Below are positions 34,682 to 44,318 of a stretch of 64,000 bases of DNA, piece after piece; the first letter of the stretch is position 1; the number at the start of each line of letters is the position of its first letter. A model generated the notes under the pieces. It did not search any database. It was not told where the DNA came from and worked only from the letters and a program-made list of their open reading frames with translations. The stretch comes from Niveibacterium sp. 24ML. GTDB lineage: Bacteria; Pseudomonadota; Gammaproteobacteria; Burkholderiales; Rhodocyclaceae. Position numbers and translations under genes: made by a program. The stretch lies in assembly GCF_026586805.1 (NCBI RefSeq), contig NZ_JAPFHA010000001.1, positions 186,001-250,000 of the forward strand, in the 5' to 3' direction.

Positions 34682-37384
34682 ATGAGTCGATATCGCAGCC
34701 TCACCGCCCCTGCCCTGATCCTGTACGCCGCCGCGTCGGTACTCGGCGCACTGGGGGCGTTTGCCGCGCCCCCCGTGCTTGCGCCCTGGCTCCACCCCAG
34801 CGCGGGCGGCATGGCGCTCGCCGCAGCCGCAGCCTTGCAGGGCGGTGCGCGCATCGGCCGCGCCTGGCTGGGCTTCATCGGCTTCTGCACCGCGCTCACC
34901 GCGCTCCCCTTGCTGCCGGGCGTACCCACGCCGCCAACCGGCTTGGCCGCCACGCTCTGGCCCGCGTCGATACCGCCCTGGCAGGCGGCGCTGATGCTGC
35001 TTTGGGCGGCTGCGGCGATTGCACTCGCGCTGCGCCCGGGCAAACGTGTCCGCCGCGCCGCAATGCTCACGGCCGCCGCGATCGCGTCCGCCGGCCTGCT
35101 CGGCGCGATCAGCACGGTCCTGCGCCTGCCCTTGATCTACGCCATGCCGCAGCTGCCCGCGCCACCGCTGGCCGGCTCCGCCACCTTGCTCGGCCTCGGG
35201 CTGGTGCTGGCGATGCAATGCCGGGCGCACCGCCCTGAACAACTGGGCGAGGAAGTACGCGTCACGCGGATCGGCATCGGCTTTCTGGTGGTGGTGACGC
35301 TCGCGACAACGCTCACAACGCTGGCGGCACTGCAAACCCAGATCGAACGTTCGCTCTACCAGCAGCAAAGAATGACGGCGCGCAACCGCGAGCTGGTCTT
35401 TCACTACGCCACCGAACGCCTGTACTTCGACGCCAACGTACTGCTGAAAGATACCGAGATCGGCCGCCTCGCCACGCTGGCACAGAAACGCAAGGACGAT
35501 GCCACGCTGCGGCGGCTGTTCCAGCAGATTCAGGGGCAGGTGCCTTTCCGCGTGGTGCGCAGCTTCCAGGTCATCGGCCGCGACGGCCAGATCCTCACCG
35601 AACGGGGCACGCTGACGCAGGCCGAAACGCTCTGGCGCGACACGAAGGGCGCCATCGACCTGCAGATGAAGTGGCACGACGGCCTGCCCTTCGCGCAGCT
35701 CCGGCTGCGCATCGACCTGCCCGGCGAGGGCCATGTGGCCGATCTGCTGCTGGAGCAGACCGTATCCCCGTGGGAACAACTGATCGGCGACACCTATGAC
35801 CTGGGCCGCACCGGCGTGATGTCGGTCTGCGGCTTCATCAGCGAACAGGTGCGATGCTTTCAGTCCGGTTCGCAGGATCGCCTGTGGACCCCGCGCGCGG
35901 GTTCGGCCATGCGCGAGGCGGTCGACGACGCGCTCAATGGCCACAGCAGCCCCGATTGGGACCCGCTGATCGTGCGGGGCGACGACGGCCACCCCAGCGT
36001 GCTGGTGTACGCCCCGCTGGGGCGCGTTGGCATGGCAATGGGGGTGGCCGGCAACGGGATCGTCATGATGGTGGCGCAGGACGCGCATGAATTCTACGAA
36101 CCGGTGCGCAAGCAATGGCACCGGATCCTGCCGGCGGTGCTTGCCGTGCTGCTCATTGCGGGCTGGTCGCTGCGGCGAATCGTGCGCCCGCTCATCAGTG
36201 CCCTGCGCGACAAGGAGGCGCGGTTCCGCGAGCTGACCGAGCTTTCTTCCGACTGCTACTGGCAGATGGACGACAAGCTGCGCTTTTCGGAAATCGTCGG
36301 CAAAGACCTATCGGGCGCGGGCATCCTGCTCGGACGCTGGCTTGGCCGCGACGTGACCCACCTGCCGCTGCACCACGACGACCGCACGCGGGCGGCCAAC
36401 ATCCGCGCCGCGATGGAACAGCGCACCCGCTTCACCGACGAACTGCTCAGGATCACCGAGGGCGACGGCCTGCGCTACCTGATGCTTTCCGGCGCCCCGC
36501 AGTACGATGCGCGCGGCCGCTTTGTCGGCTACCGGGGGATCGGCCGCGACATCACGCGCCAACGTCAGGCCGAAGAACGCCTGCGGCGCGCGCAGACCGA
36601 CCTGCTGCGTGCCGAGCGCATGGCTTCGCTTGGCAGCCTGGTGGCCGGCGTTGCGCATGAAATGAACACCCCGATCGGCAATTGTGTCGTCACCGCCAGC
36701 GCGCTGGCTGAAGAGGCCAGCCGCTTCGAGCAACTGGCCAACGATGGCCGCATGCGGCGAGCCGATCTGAGCGACTTCACCGCGTATGTGCGCGAGGCAA
36801 TGCAGTTGTTGCGCAGCGGGCTCGATCGCGCAGCCGGCACGATCCGCAAGTTCAAGGAAGTGGCGGTTGACCAGTCGAGCGACCGACGCCTGCGCTTTGA
36901 ACTGAGCAGCAAGCTCAGCGACATCGTCGGCCTGCTCAACCCGACCCTGACCCGACGCGGCATCGTCCTCGTTGCGCACACGCCCGCCGGCATCGAAATG
37001 GACAGCTTCCCCGGCGCCCTTGCCCAGATCGTCGATAACCTGGTGCTCAACGCCCTGACGCACGCCTTTGAAGGGCGCGAGCGCGGGCGGATCGAGCTGC
37101 ATGTAAGCCTCTTGCCGAACGACTGCATCCGCCTGGTACTGCGCGACGATGGCGTGGGCATCGAGCGCCTGCTGCTCGACCGCGTCTTCGAGCCCTTCTT
37201 CACCACCCGCCTTGGTGCCGGCGGCAGCGGGCTGGGGCTATACATCGTGCGGAACATCGTGCAGGAAGTGCTGGCCGGCAGCATCTCGGTGGCGAGCGAC
37301 CCCGGTCTGGGCACCACCTTCACGCTGGAATTCCCCCGCATCACGCCGGAAACCGGCGCCCCGCATCCCGAGGCGCTGCGCTAA
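34682..37384 (+). CDS. Membrane-bound PAS sensor histidine kinase
   Basis: A 900-aa hybrid of several parts. Residues 1-190 have five or six hydrophobic segments. A further segment (IGIGFLVVVTLATTLTT, near 205) is followed by a large extracytoplasmic sensor region to about 480, then another membrane segment (ILPAVLAVLLIAGWSL). A PAS domain lies at 515-640 (FRELTELSSDCYWQMDDKLRFSEIVG). The H-box is GVAHEMNTPIGN near 659, and the ATPase core has N (IVDNLVLNALTHAF), G1 (DDGVGI), F (EPFFTTR) and G2 (GSGLGLYI) boxes. No receiver domain or partner regulator lies next to it. Its stop overlaps the cysB stop. Confidence 0.9.
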   Translation: MSRYRSLTAPALILYAAASVLGALGAFAAPPVLAPWLHPSAGGMALAAAAALQGGARIGRAWLGFIGFCTALTALPLLPGVPTPPTGLAATLWPASIPPWQAALMLLWAAAAIALALRPGKRVRRAAMLTAAAIASAGLLGAISTVLRLPLIYAMPQLPAPPLAGSATLLGLGLVLAMQCRAHRPEQLGEEVRVTRIGIGFLVVVTLATTLTTLAALQTQIERSLYQQQRMTARNRELVFHYATERLYFDANVLLKDTEIGRLATLAQKRKDDATLRRLFQQIQGQVPFRVVRSFQVIGRDGQILTERGTLTQAETLWRDTKGAIDLQMKWHDGLPFAQLRLRIDLPGEGHVADLLLEQTVSPWEQLIGDTYDLGRTGVMSVCGFISEQVRCFQSGSQDRLWTPRAGSAMREAVDDALNGHSSPDWDPLIVRGDDGHPSVLVYAPLGRVGMAMGVAGNGIVMMVAQDAHEFYEPVRKQWHRILPAVLAVLLIAGWSLRRIVRPLISALRDKEARFRELTELSSDCYWQMDDKLRFSEIVGKDLSGAGILLGRWLGRDVTHLPLHHDDRTRAANIRAAMEQRTRFTDELLRITEGDGLRYLMLSGAPQYDARGRFVGYRGIGRDITRQRQAEERLRRAQTDLLRAERMASLGSLVAGVAHEMNTPIGNCVVTASALAEEASRFEQLANDGRMRRADLSDFTAYVREAMQLLRSGLDRAAGTIRKFKEVAVDQSSDRRLRFELSSKLSDIVGLLNPTLTRRGIVLVAHTPAGIEMDSFPGALAQIVDNLVLNALTHAFEGRERGRIELHVSLLPNDCIRLVLRDDGVGIERLLLDRVFEPFFTTRLGAGGSGLGLYIVRNIVQEVLAGSISVASDPGLGTTFTLEFPRITPETGAPHPEALR

Positions 37385-38325
37385 TCGGCGGCGCGATCGT
37401 CCCGCTGCGGGGCGATCGCGGGCCGCACCAGTGCCTCGGTCAGCTCTGGCGCACAGAACTCGACGAAGCGGTACACGAATCCACGCAGGTAATGGCCCCG
37501 CCGTACCGCGATGCGCGTGGTGTTCTCGTCGAACAGGTGCTTGCTGTCGATCATCTGCAAACCGCGATCGCGTGCCGGGTTGAAGGCCACCGACGCGACG
37601 ATGCCAAGCCCGAGTTCCAGTTCAACGTAAGTCTTGATCACGTCCGCGTCGAGCGCCGAGATCACGATGTCGGGCACCAGGCCCGCCGCCGCGAAGGTAG
37701 CGTCGATACGCGCGCGGCCGGTGTAGCCCTCGTGGTAAGTAATCAGCGGGTAGTCAGCAATCGCCGCAAGTGTCAGCGGCTGGACCTGGGTGAGCGGATG
37801 CCCGTCGGGCACGATCACCGCGTGATGCCAGCGGTGATACGGGAAGGTGACGATCTCGGGCAAACCATCGAGCGCCTCGGTTGCGATCCCGAGGTCCGCA
37901 TCCCCCGACCTCAGCATCTCGGCAATCTCGGCGGGGCTGCCCTGATGCAGGGCCAGATGCACCTTCGGATAGGCCTGCTTGAAGCGCTTCACCACCGCCG
38001 GCAGCACATAGCGCGCCTGCGTATGCGTGGTGGCGACCGTCAGCTGGCCTTCGTCGCGTTTGCTGAACTGATCTGCCAGGCGCTTGATGTTGCGGGCATC
38101 GAGCAGCATGCGTTCGACAATCGCCTCGAGCTCCTTGCCTGGCTCGGTCAGGCCAAGCAAACGCTTGCCGCGCCGGACAAAGAGTTCGACCCCGAGTTCG
38201 TCTTCCAGATCCTTGATGTGTTTGCTCACGCCAGACTGCGAGGTGAACAGCGCATTGGCCACCTCGGTCAGGTTGAAGTTCTGGCGAACCGTTTCGCGGA
38301 TGATCCTCAGTTGCTGGAAGTTCAT
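37381..38325 (-). CDS. cysB: CysB-type LysR regulator of sulfur assimilation
   Basis: A 314-aa LysR protein. MNFQQLRIIRETVRQNFNLTEVANALFTSQSGVSKHIKDLEDELG is the CysB winged helix-turn-helix. The effector domain has TTHTQARYVLP (the sulfate/N-acetylserine pocket) and HEGYTGRARIDATF. It activates cys genes when N-acetylserine builds up. The upstream frame to 38568 has no homology. It lies 70 bp after sbp on the same strand and ends in a 4-bp overlap with the kinase. Confidence 0.94.
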   Translation of the reverse strand: MNFQQLRIIRETVRQNFNLTEVANALFTSQSGVSKHIKDLEDELGVELFVRRGKRLLGLTEPGKELEAIVERMLLDARNIKRLADQFSKRDEGQLTVATTHTQARYVLPAVVKRFKQAYPKVHLALHQGSPAEIAEMLRSGDADLGIATEALDGLPEIVTFPYHRWHHAVIVPDGHPLTQVQPLTLAAIADYPLITYHEGYTGRARIDATFAAAGLVPDIVISALDADVIKTYVELELGLGIVASVAFNPARDRGLQMIDSKHLFDENTTRIAVRRGHYLRGFVYRFVEFCAPELTEALVRPAIAPQRDDRAAD

Positions 38326-38395
38326 GTTCAGTGTCCGGTGCAGTGCGCGTTGAGACGGCGCATTATCAGTCCAGGCCTTGCATGCAATCAGCGCG

Positions 38396-39403
38396 TCACG
38401 GCCGGAAGAACTGGTCGAACTCGCCACCGTCGGAAAAATGCCGCTTCTGCGCCTGGCCCCAGCCGCCGAAGACCTCGTCGACCGTGAATCGCTCCACCGG
38501 GACAAACTGCTTCGCGTAGCGCGCGGCAACCTGGGCGTCGCGCGGGCGGTAGAAATGCCGCGCGGCAATCGCCTGCCCTTCCGGCGAGTACAGATACTGC
38601 AGGTAGGCCTCGGCCTGTTTGCGCGTGCCCCGCTTGTCGACCACCTTGTCGACCACCGCGACCGAAGGCTCAGCCAGAATCGAGATCGACGGCGTCACGA
38701 TCTCGACCTTGTCGGCCCCCAGCGCCTGCACCGCCAGCTTCGCCTCGTTCTCCCACGCGATCAGCACATCGCCGATGCCGCGCTCGACAAAGGTGGTGCT
38801 CGCGCCGCGCGCGCCGGTATCGAGCACCTTCACATTGCTGTAGATCCGTTTGACGAAGTCGCGCGCGGATGCGTCCGATCCGCCGTTGCGTTTGAGCGCA
38901 TAGCCCCAGGCGGCCAGGTAGTTCCAGCGCGCGCCGCCAGAGGTCTTGGGATTGGGCGTGACAACGCCGATGCCGCTGCGCGCCAGATCGGGCCAGTCCT
39001 TGATCCCCTTCGGGTTCCCCTTGCGAACCAGGAACACGATGGTCGAGGTGTAGGGCGTGGCGTTGTTGGGCAGGCGCTTCTGCCAGTCCGGCGCGATCTG
39101 CTTGCCGACCTGGGCGATCAGGTCGATGTCGCCGCCCAGCGCAAGGGTCACCACATCGGCTTCGATGCCGTCGATCACATAGCGGGCCTGTTTGCCTGAG
39201 CCGCCATGCGATTGTTTCACCGTGACCGTCTCGCCCGTCTTCGCCGCCCAGTAGCGTGCAAAGGCCTGGTTATAGTCGGCGTACAGCTCGCGGGTGGGAT
39301 CATAGGAAACGTTCAGGAGGGTCGTCTGGGCGGCGGAGGGTCCAAGTGCCACGAGCTGGATCGACAGGCTCACGGCAAGACGCACGAAGGGTTTGAGCAA
39401 CAT
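38396..39403 (-). CDS. sbp: Sulfate/thiosulfate ABC transporter binding protein
   Basis: A 335-aa periplasmic protein. The signal peptide ([26 protein letters not shown]) precedes [25 protein letters not shown] and [16 protein letters not shown], the sulfate-binding motifs. [11 protein letters not shown] is also typical. No cysT, cysW or cysA follows, so the permease genes must be elsewhere. It is paired with cysB. Confidence 0.93.
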   Translation of the reverse strand: MLLKPFVRLAVSLSIQLVALGPSAAQTTLLNVSYDPTRELYADYNQAFARYWAAKTGETVTVKQSHGGSGKQARYVIDGIEADVVTLALGGDIDLIAQVGKQIAPDWQKRLPNNATPYTSTIVFLVRKGNPKGIKDWPDLARSGIGVVTPNPKTSGGARWNYLAAWGYALKRNGGSDASARDFVKRIYSNVKVLDTGARGASTTFVERGIGDVLIAWENEAKLAVQALGADKVEIVTPSISILAEPSVAVVDKVVDKRGTRKQAEAYLQYLYSPEGQAIAARHFYRPRDAQVAARYAKQFVPVERFTVDEVFGGWGQAQKRHFSDGGEFDQFFRP

Positions 39404-39417
39404 CGGGGAAACTCACG

Positions 39418-39481
39418 TTTTCTTGGTATTTATCCGGCCGCCCAATCTATCCAAGCGCGGCCGATCGCCGAACCAAGAAAA
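39418..39481. repeat. Inverted repeat upstream of sbp
   Basis: TTTTCTTGGT (39418-39427) and ACCAAGAAAA (39472-39481) are exact reverse complements separated by 44 bp, just before the sbp start on the minus strand. CysB sites are degenerate and often paired, so this may be an operator. Confidence 0.45.
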
Positions 39482-39669
39482 ACCGCTAAGCATTCCACTT
39501 AAAGCGGCATCCCGAAGTCCGCCCTTTCGGGCATCCCGGAATTCAGGTTCAATGCCGCTTGCGCTCGCCCGTCCGAAGCGGGGGTTGGCGCGCCGCAACG
39601 CCGTCGCTTCCTAGAACCCGGCCGCCCTGCAGGCAGACGCGGCCATCCAGAAAAGGCCCTCGCACAACC

Positions 39670-40398
39670 ATGCAATCGAGTTTTTCGGACTGGGTGTCAG
39701 GCACGGACGAACTCAGTGCCAACTCCGCACAACGCCAGTTGCTCGCCATCCGCACCACCGCACGCAGCCGCACGCACGCCGGGCAGCGGCTGCACCGGCA
39801 AGGCCGCATCTGGCTCGCGACCCTGGTGGTGCTCGCGCTCGGCTTGATCCTCCTGCCCCTGCTGCAGAACGCCGGCGTTCGCCTCGCACTGGCCGCCAAT
39901 GTGCTCAATCTGGTGCAGATCTTCCTCGGCGTATCGGTGCTGGTGTGTGTCGTGCTGGTCGCCTCGGCCAACCACGCGCTACGCGCGCGCGCCCTGCTCG
40001 AATGCGGCGACCGCCTGCGCGAACTGGCGCGCGAATTCGAAAAGGTGTGTGAAGACGTCGGCCCCGGCACCGTGTCCTCACACATCCTCGACGAGTTCCG
40101 CATCCGCCATGCCGAGACCCTGCGCAATCTGGAGTCGCCCTCGCGCAACGACCAGCGCCTGGCGCTGCTGGACATGGCGGCCGAGCACCGGCTTGGCCGC
40201 AGCGAGCGCATGCGCGTGGCCCTGCAGGCGCACGCCACACAGATCGCCAGCCTCGCGCTGCCGATCGCGATCGTCGCACTCGAAGGCGTGTTCGTCGCCA
40301 ACGCCCTTGGCGCCGCGCTCTGGAGCAGCGAGCCGACCGCCAGCATCGCCAGCGGCGAGCAACTGGGCGCCGACACCTCATTGCGGATCACCCGCTAG
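39670..40398 (+). CDS. SLATT-like two-helix membrane protein
   Basis: A 242-aa protein with a basic N-terminal helix (LLAIRTTARSRTHAGQRLHRQGR), two hydrophobic segments (IWLATLVVLALGLILLPLL near residue 62 and VLNLVQIFLGVSVLVCVVLVASA near 95), then a long helical region (ALLECGDRLRELAREFEKV) and a final hydrophobic stretch near 205. This matches the layout of SLATT domains, seen as membrane effectors with nucleotide-signalling immune systems. No synthase or sensor gene lies beside it. The stop TAG is the first three bases of a dispersed repeat. Confidence 0.55.
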   Translation: MQSSFSDWVSGTDELSANSAQRQLLAIRTTARSRTHAGQRLHRQGRIWLATLVVLALGLILLPLLQNAGVRLALAANVLNLVQIFLGVSVLVCVVLVASANHALRARALLECGDRLRELAREFEKVCEDVGPGTVSSHILDEFRIRHAETLRNLESPSRNDQRLALLDMAAEHRLGRSERMRVALQAHATQIASLALPIAIVALEGVFVANALGAALWSSEPTASIASGEQLGADTSLRITR

Positions 40399-40542
40399 GG
40401 AAGGTCTGAATGGGTGAGCGAGAGGGATGCAGCGCAAGGCGCGGCGCGCGCAGCGACCAAGACATATCAAACGGATAGGCGCGGGAGCGAGCACGCCGCA
40501 ACGCAGCGATGCGCCATCGCAGCCACTTATTCAGGCCTTCCC
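40396..40542. repeat. 147-bp dispersed element with terminal inverted repeats, copy 1
   Basis: It starts TAGGGAAGGTCTGA and ends TCAGGCCTTCCC. The ends are inverted repeats with one mismatch. It is nearly identical to copy 2 at 43014. The middle is GC-rich and self-complementary with a short AT-rich core (ACATATCAAA). It has no coding capacity. MITE- or REP-like. Confidence 0.88.
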
Positions 40543-40646
40543 GAGCGCGGCCGCCTTCCGTTAGCGGGTCTGCGCACGCGCAAGGCCCGCACGCGCACGC
40601 GTGCTAGCATCGCGGCCCCATTCCAGCCCCGCCGATTGGCCCCGCC

Positions 40647-41705
40647 ATGTACGCCGACATCACTGCGCCCGCCACCAGCCTGAACCCTGCCCTGCAAGCC
40701 CGCCTCGACGGCAAGACCAAGCCGCCCGGCAGCCTGGGTCGCATCGAGGCGCTGGCGATGACGCTGGGGCTGATCCAGCAGACCACCGCACCCACGGTCC
40801 GCGCACCGCACATCGTGGTGTTTGCCGGCGACCATGGCGCGGCGAAGGCGGGCGTATCCGCTTACCCGCAGGACGTCACCTGGCAGATGGTGGCCAACAT
40901 GCTCGCGGGTGGCGCTGCGATCAACGTGTTTGCCCGGCAGGCCGGCGTCACCCTCACGGTGGTGGATGCGGGCGTCGCCCGCGATCTGGCGGATCTGCCG
41001 GCACAGGGCGCCGATGGCACCCGTTTCATGCGCGCCAAGGTGGTGGCGGGCACCGCGAGCTACCTTGAAGCGCCCGCACTGACCGCCGACCAGCGCGACA
41101 CCGCGATCGAAGCCGGCGCGCGCATCGTGCGCGAGCTGGCCGCCGCTGGCTGCAACACGATCGGCTTTGGCGAGATGGGTATCGGCAACACCGCAAGTGC
41201 CTCGCTGATCACCGCCGCGCTCACCGGCGCACCGCTCGCCGACGTTATCGGGCGCGGCACCGGGCTCGACGACGCAGGGCTGGCGCGCAAGCGTGCGCTG
41301 CTCGATCAGGCCTGGCAGCGCGCCGGCGTGGTGCGCGATCCGCTCGCAATGCTGGCTGAATTCGGTGGCTGCGAGATCGCGATGATGGTCGGCGCCTTCC
41401 TCGAAGCGGCGCGGCAGAAGATGTGCGTGGTGGTCGATGGCTTCATCGTCACCAGTGCGCTGCTGGTGGCCGATGCGCTGGCGCCCGCTGTGCGCGATTA
41501 CTGCGTCTTCGCGCATCGCTCGCAGGAGCCGGGGCACACGACGCAACTGGCTCACCTGAAGGCCTCGCCGCTGCTGGAACTGGATCTGCGCCTGGGCGAA
41601 GGCACCGGCGCCGCGCTGGCGATGCCGCTGCTCAAAACCGCCTGCGCGATGCTGGCCGAGATGGCGAGCTTCGAATCGGCCGGCGTCAGCGGGCGCGACA
41701 ACTGA
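40647..41705 (+). CDS. cobT: Nicotinate-nucleotide--dimethylbenzimidazole phosphoribosyltransferase
   Basis: A 352-aa enzyme that activates the lower ligand of cobalamin to alpha-ribazole phosphate. [43 protein letters not shown] and [18 protein letters not shown] are the defining segments, and the catalytic Glu is in the [26 protein letters not shown] region. It is first in cobT-cobS-cobC; cobS follows after 7 bp. No cobalamin riboswitch is visible upstream. Confidence 0.96.
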   Translation: MYADITAPATSLNPALQARLDGKTKPPGSLGRIEALAMTLGLIQQTTAPTVRAPHIVVFAGDHGAAKAGVSAYPQDVTWQMVANMLAGGAAINVFARQAGVTLTVVDAGVARDLADLPAQGADGTRFMRAKVVAGTASYLEAPALTADQRDTAIEAGARIVRELAAAGCNTIGFGEMGIGNTASASLITAALTGAPLADVIGRGTGLDDAGLARKRALLDQAWQRAGVVRDPLAMLAEFGGCEIAMMVGAFLEAARQKMCVVVDGFIVTSALLVADALAPAVRDYCVFAHRSQEPGHTTQLAHLKASPLLELDLRLGEGTGAALAMPLLKTACAMLAEMASFESAGVSGRDN

Positions 41706-41712
41706 TACACCC

Positions 41713-42477
41713 ATGCTGCGCCGCCAGCTCGAACTCTTCTTCACCGCGCTCGGCTTCTTTACCCGCATCCCGGTGCCGGCGTGGGTGCCATACTCGCCGG
41801 AACGCCTGAACCACGCGGCGCGCTGGTTCCCGGCGGTGGGCTGGGTGGTTGGCGCCGTATCGGCAACGGTGCTATGGCTGGCCGCGCAGATCTGGCCGAT
41901 GCCGCTCGCGGTGCTGGCGTCGATGGCGGTGTCGATCCGCCTCACCGGCTGCTTTCACGAGGACGGGCTCGCGGACGCCGCCGACGGGCTGGGCGGCGGC
42001 TGGGCGCCGGAGCAGATCCTCACGATCATGAAGGATTCGCGCATCGGCACCTACGGCGCCACCGCCCTGCTGCTGGCGCTGCTCGCCAAGTTTGCCGCGC
42101 TGAGCGCGATGACGCCGGACAAGGCCGCGCTCGCCCTGCTGGTGGCGCACCCGCTCTCGCGCCTGTGCTCCGGCACGCTGATCCGCCTGATGGACTATGT
42201 GCGCGAAGACCTGAACGCCAAAGCCAAACCGCTCGCGGTGCGGATGTCGAATCGTGAATGGTTGCTCTCCGCACTGTGCGGCACGGCGCCCTTGCTCTTG
42301 CTGGCGCCACGCCCCGCCCTCGCTGCACTGGCTGCCGCCAGCCTCGTCACGCTGTGGTGGGCGCGCTATCTGAAACGCCGCTTGGGCGGCTACACCGGCG
42401 ACTGCCTCGGCGCGACGCAACAGCTGGCCGAACTCGCGTGTTATCTCGTCTGGGCGGCGGCGTGGACCTCTATCTGA
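41713..42477 (+). CDS. cobS: Adenosylcobinamide-GDP ribazoletransferase
   Basis: A 254-aa inner-membrane enzyme that joins adenosylcobinamide-GDP with alpha-ribazole to give adenosylcobalamin. FFTRIPVP near the N-terminus and [19 protein letters not shown] plus [12 protein letters not shown] (Asp-rich active site) are diagnostic. There are five to seven hydrophobic segments. cobC starts inside its last codons. Confidence 0.96.
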   Translation: MLRRQLELFFTALGFFTRIPVPAWVPYSPERLNHAARWFPAVGWVVGAVSATVLWLAAQIWPMPLAVLASMAVSIRLTGCFHEDGLADAADGLGGGWAPEQILTIMKDSRIGTYGATALLLALLAKFAALSAMTPDKAALALLVAHPLSRLCSGTLIRLMDYVREDLNAKAKPLAVRMSNREWLLSALCGTAPLLLLAPRPALAALAAASLVTLWWARYLKRRLGGYTGDCLGATQQLAELACYLVWAAAWTSI

Positions 42478-43016
42478 TCCGTCACCCGGCGGTCGCGGTG
42501 GCGCCGGGCACCTGCTACGGCGCGAGCGATGTGCCGCTCGCCGCGCCGCTTGATGCCGCCGTTTCCCACCTTAAGCCGCAACTGCCGTCGGCCGCGAAAC
42601 GCTACGCCAGCCCGCTCTCGCGCGCACGCTTGCTCGGCGAAGCGCTGGGCGAGGTCACGATCGACGAACGCCTGCGCGAGATGAGCTTTGGCGACTGGGA
42701 GATGCAGCCCTACGAGGCGATCGGCAAAACCGCGCTCGACGCCTGGGCCAGCGACCCGCTCGGCCATCGCGCGCCGGGCGGCGAATCGGCGGCCGAGATG
42801 GCGGTGCGGGCGCTTGCCTTCCTTGCCGATCTGCAGGCGCGGCCGGGCCATGGCGCAGTCGTGGTGGTCGCCCACGGCGGCCCGTTGCGTGCGATCGCCG
42901 GCCATCTGCTCGGTATGCCGCCGGAACGCTGGCTCGCGCTCGACTTCGCCCATGCACGCCTGACGCAGCTACAGGTCGAGCCCTGGGGCTGCGTGCTCAA
43001 ACGCTTCAACGGCTAG
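42462..43016 (+). CDS. cobC: Alpha-ribazole phosphatase
   Basis: A 184-aa histidine phosphatase. [24 protein letters not shown] holds the catalytic His (RHP), [13 protein letters not shown] the second Arg, and [15 protein letters not shown] the second His. It starts with GTG 16 bp before the end of cobS, since no ATG lies before the RH motif. It removes the phosphate from alpha-ribazole-P. Its TAG stop is the first three bases of repeat copy 2. Confidence 0.9.
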   Translation: MDLYLIRHPAVAVAPGTCYGASDVPLAAPLDAAVSHLKPQLPSAAKRYASPLSRARLLGEALGEVTIDERLREMSFGDWEMQPYEAIGKTALDAWASDPLGHRAPGGESAAEMAVRALAFLADLQARPGHGAVVVVAHGGPLRAIAGHLLGMPPERWLALDFAHARLTQLQVEPWGCVLKRFNG

Positions 43017-43162
43017 GGAAGGTCTGACTAAGTGAGCGAGAGGGATGCAGCGCAAGGCGCGGCGCGCGCAGCGACCAAGACATATCAAAGCGATAGGCGC
43101 GGGAGCGAGCACGCCGCAACGCAGCGATGCGCCGTCGCAGCCACTTATTCAGGCCTTCCCTA
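43014..43162. repeat. 147-bp dispersed element with terminal inverted repeats, copy 2
   Basis: It has the same ends as copy 1 (TAGGGAAGGTCTGA ... TCAGGCCTTCCCTA) and the same length between them, with only a handful of differences, among them GGG/TAA near base 16, CGG/GCG in the core and CAT/CGT near the right end. The two extra bases TA complete the right terminal repeat. Confidence 0.9.
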
Positions 43163-43196
43163 AGCGGCCGGCAGGCCCTGTGCTATCGTCAAAACC

Positions 43197-44318
43197 ATGC
43201 TCTTGACCGATCCGATTCCACTTCAGGAAGTCCGCCGCGCGCTGGTGATCAAGCTACGCCACCACGGCGACGTGCTGCTCACCGCGCCGGTGCTGCATGC
43301 GCTCAAGGCGCGCGCGCCGCACTGCGAGATCGACGCCCTCGTCTATCAGGAAACCGCGCCGATGCTGCAGGGCCACCCGGCGCTGACGCAGCTGCACGGC
43401 ATCGACCGCGGCTGGAAGAAACGCGGCCCGCTCGGCCAGGCCAAGGCAGAACTGGGCCTGCTGCGCGCGCTGCGCGCCCGCCAGTACGACCTGGTGCTGC
43501 ACATGACCGACCACCCGCGCGGCGCGTGGATTGCGCGCCTCACCGGTGCCCGCTGGGCTGTCGGGCCCTCGCGGCCGGCGCGTGGCCGCATGTGGCGCAA
43601 GGCCTTCAGCCACTTGCAGGGTGAGCCGCTGAACGCGCGCCGCCACACCGCCGAACGCAACCTCGATGTGTTGCGGCGGATCGGCCTCTATCCCGAACCG
43701 GACGAACGGGTGCTGTCCATCCACCCCGGTACGGAAGCCGAAGCGCGCGCCGATGCGCTACTCGGCGCGGCGGGGCTGGCACGCGGTGGCTTCATCGCGA
43801 TCCACCCGGTCTCGCGCTGGATGTTCAAAAGCTGGCCAGCCGAACAGGTTGCCACGCTGTGTGGCCGACTGCAGCACGCGGGCTGGAAGCTGGTGTTCAC
43901 CTGCGGGCCGGACGCAGACGAGAAGGCCTTCGTCGCCCGCATCATCAACGCGCTACCGCAGCCGGTGCTGGACCTGAGCGGCCAACTGAGCTTGCGCGAA
44001 CTGGCCGCGGTAATCGGCCGCGCGCGCCTGTTCTTCGGCGTGGATTCGGCGCCGATGCATATCGCCGCCGCGCAGCAAGTGCCCACCGTGGCGCTGTTCG
44101 GCCCTTCCGGCGAACTCGAATGGGGCCCGTGGGGCGTGCCGCATCGCGTCGTCGCAAGTGACGCTCACCCCTGCCGGCCTTGCGGCATCGACGGCTGCGG
44201 CGGCGGCAAGATCAGCGACTGCCTGGTGCGCCTGCCGGTCGAGCAGGCCTGGGCTGCGGTGCAGGATCTGCTCGCCGAAACCGACGGCCGCGCCTCGCTG
44301 CGCCTGCATCACGCGTGA
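43197..44318 (+). CDS. waaQ: LPS heptosyltransferase III-like (RfaQ/WaaQ) glycosyltransferase
   Basis: A 373-aa family 9 glycosyltransferase. RRALVIKLRHHGDVLLTAPVLHALKARAPHCEIDALVY is the N-terminal family motif, and FFGVDSAPMHIAAAQQVPTVALFGPSGELEWGPWG the C-terminal donor site. It probably adds a heptose to the inner core on the cytoplasmic face. It is first in the LPS locus, 35 bp after repeat copy 2. It overlaps the next gene (GTGA). Confidence 0.88.
   Translation: MLLTDPIPLQEVRRALVIKLRHHGDVLLTAPVLHALKARAPHCEIDALVYQETAPMLQGHPALTQLHGIDRGWKKRGPLGQAKAELGLLRALRARQYDLVLHMTDHPRGAWIARLTGARWAVGPSRPARGRMWRKAFSHLQGEPLNARRHTAERNLDVLRRIGLYPEPDERVLSIHPGTEAEARADALLGAAGLARGGFIAIHPVSRWMFKSWPAEQVATLCGRLQHAGWKLVFTCGPDADEKAFVARIINALPQPVLDLSGQLSLRELAAVIGRARLFFGVDSAPMHIAAAQQVPTVALFGPSGELEWGPWGVPHRVVASDAHPCRPCGIDGCGGGKISDCLVRLPVEQAWAAVQDLLAETDGRASLRLHHA

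Noticed and set aside
34583-36121. 512-codon minus-strand open frame inside the sensor kinase gene
   Set aside because: No recognisable motif; the plus strand has a complete histidine kinase with all boxes.
40543-40646. Cobalamin riboswitch upstream of cobT
   Set aside because: Only about 100 bp lie between the repeat and cobT and no B12-box-like core (GCCACTG type) is visible.
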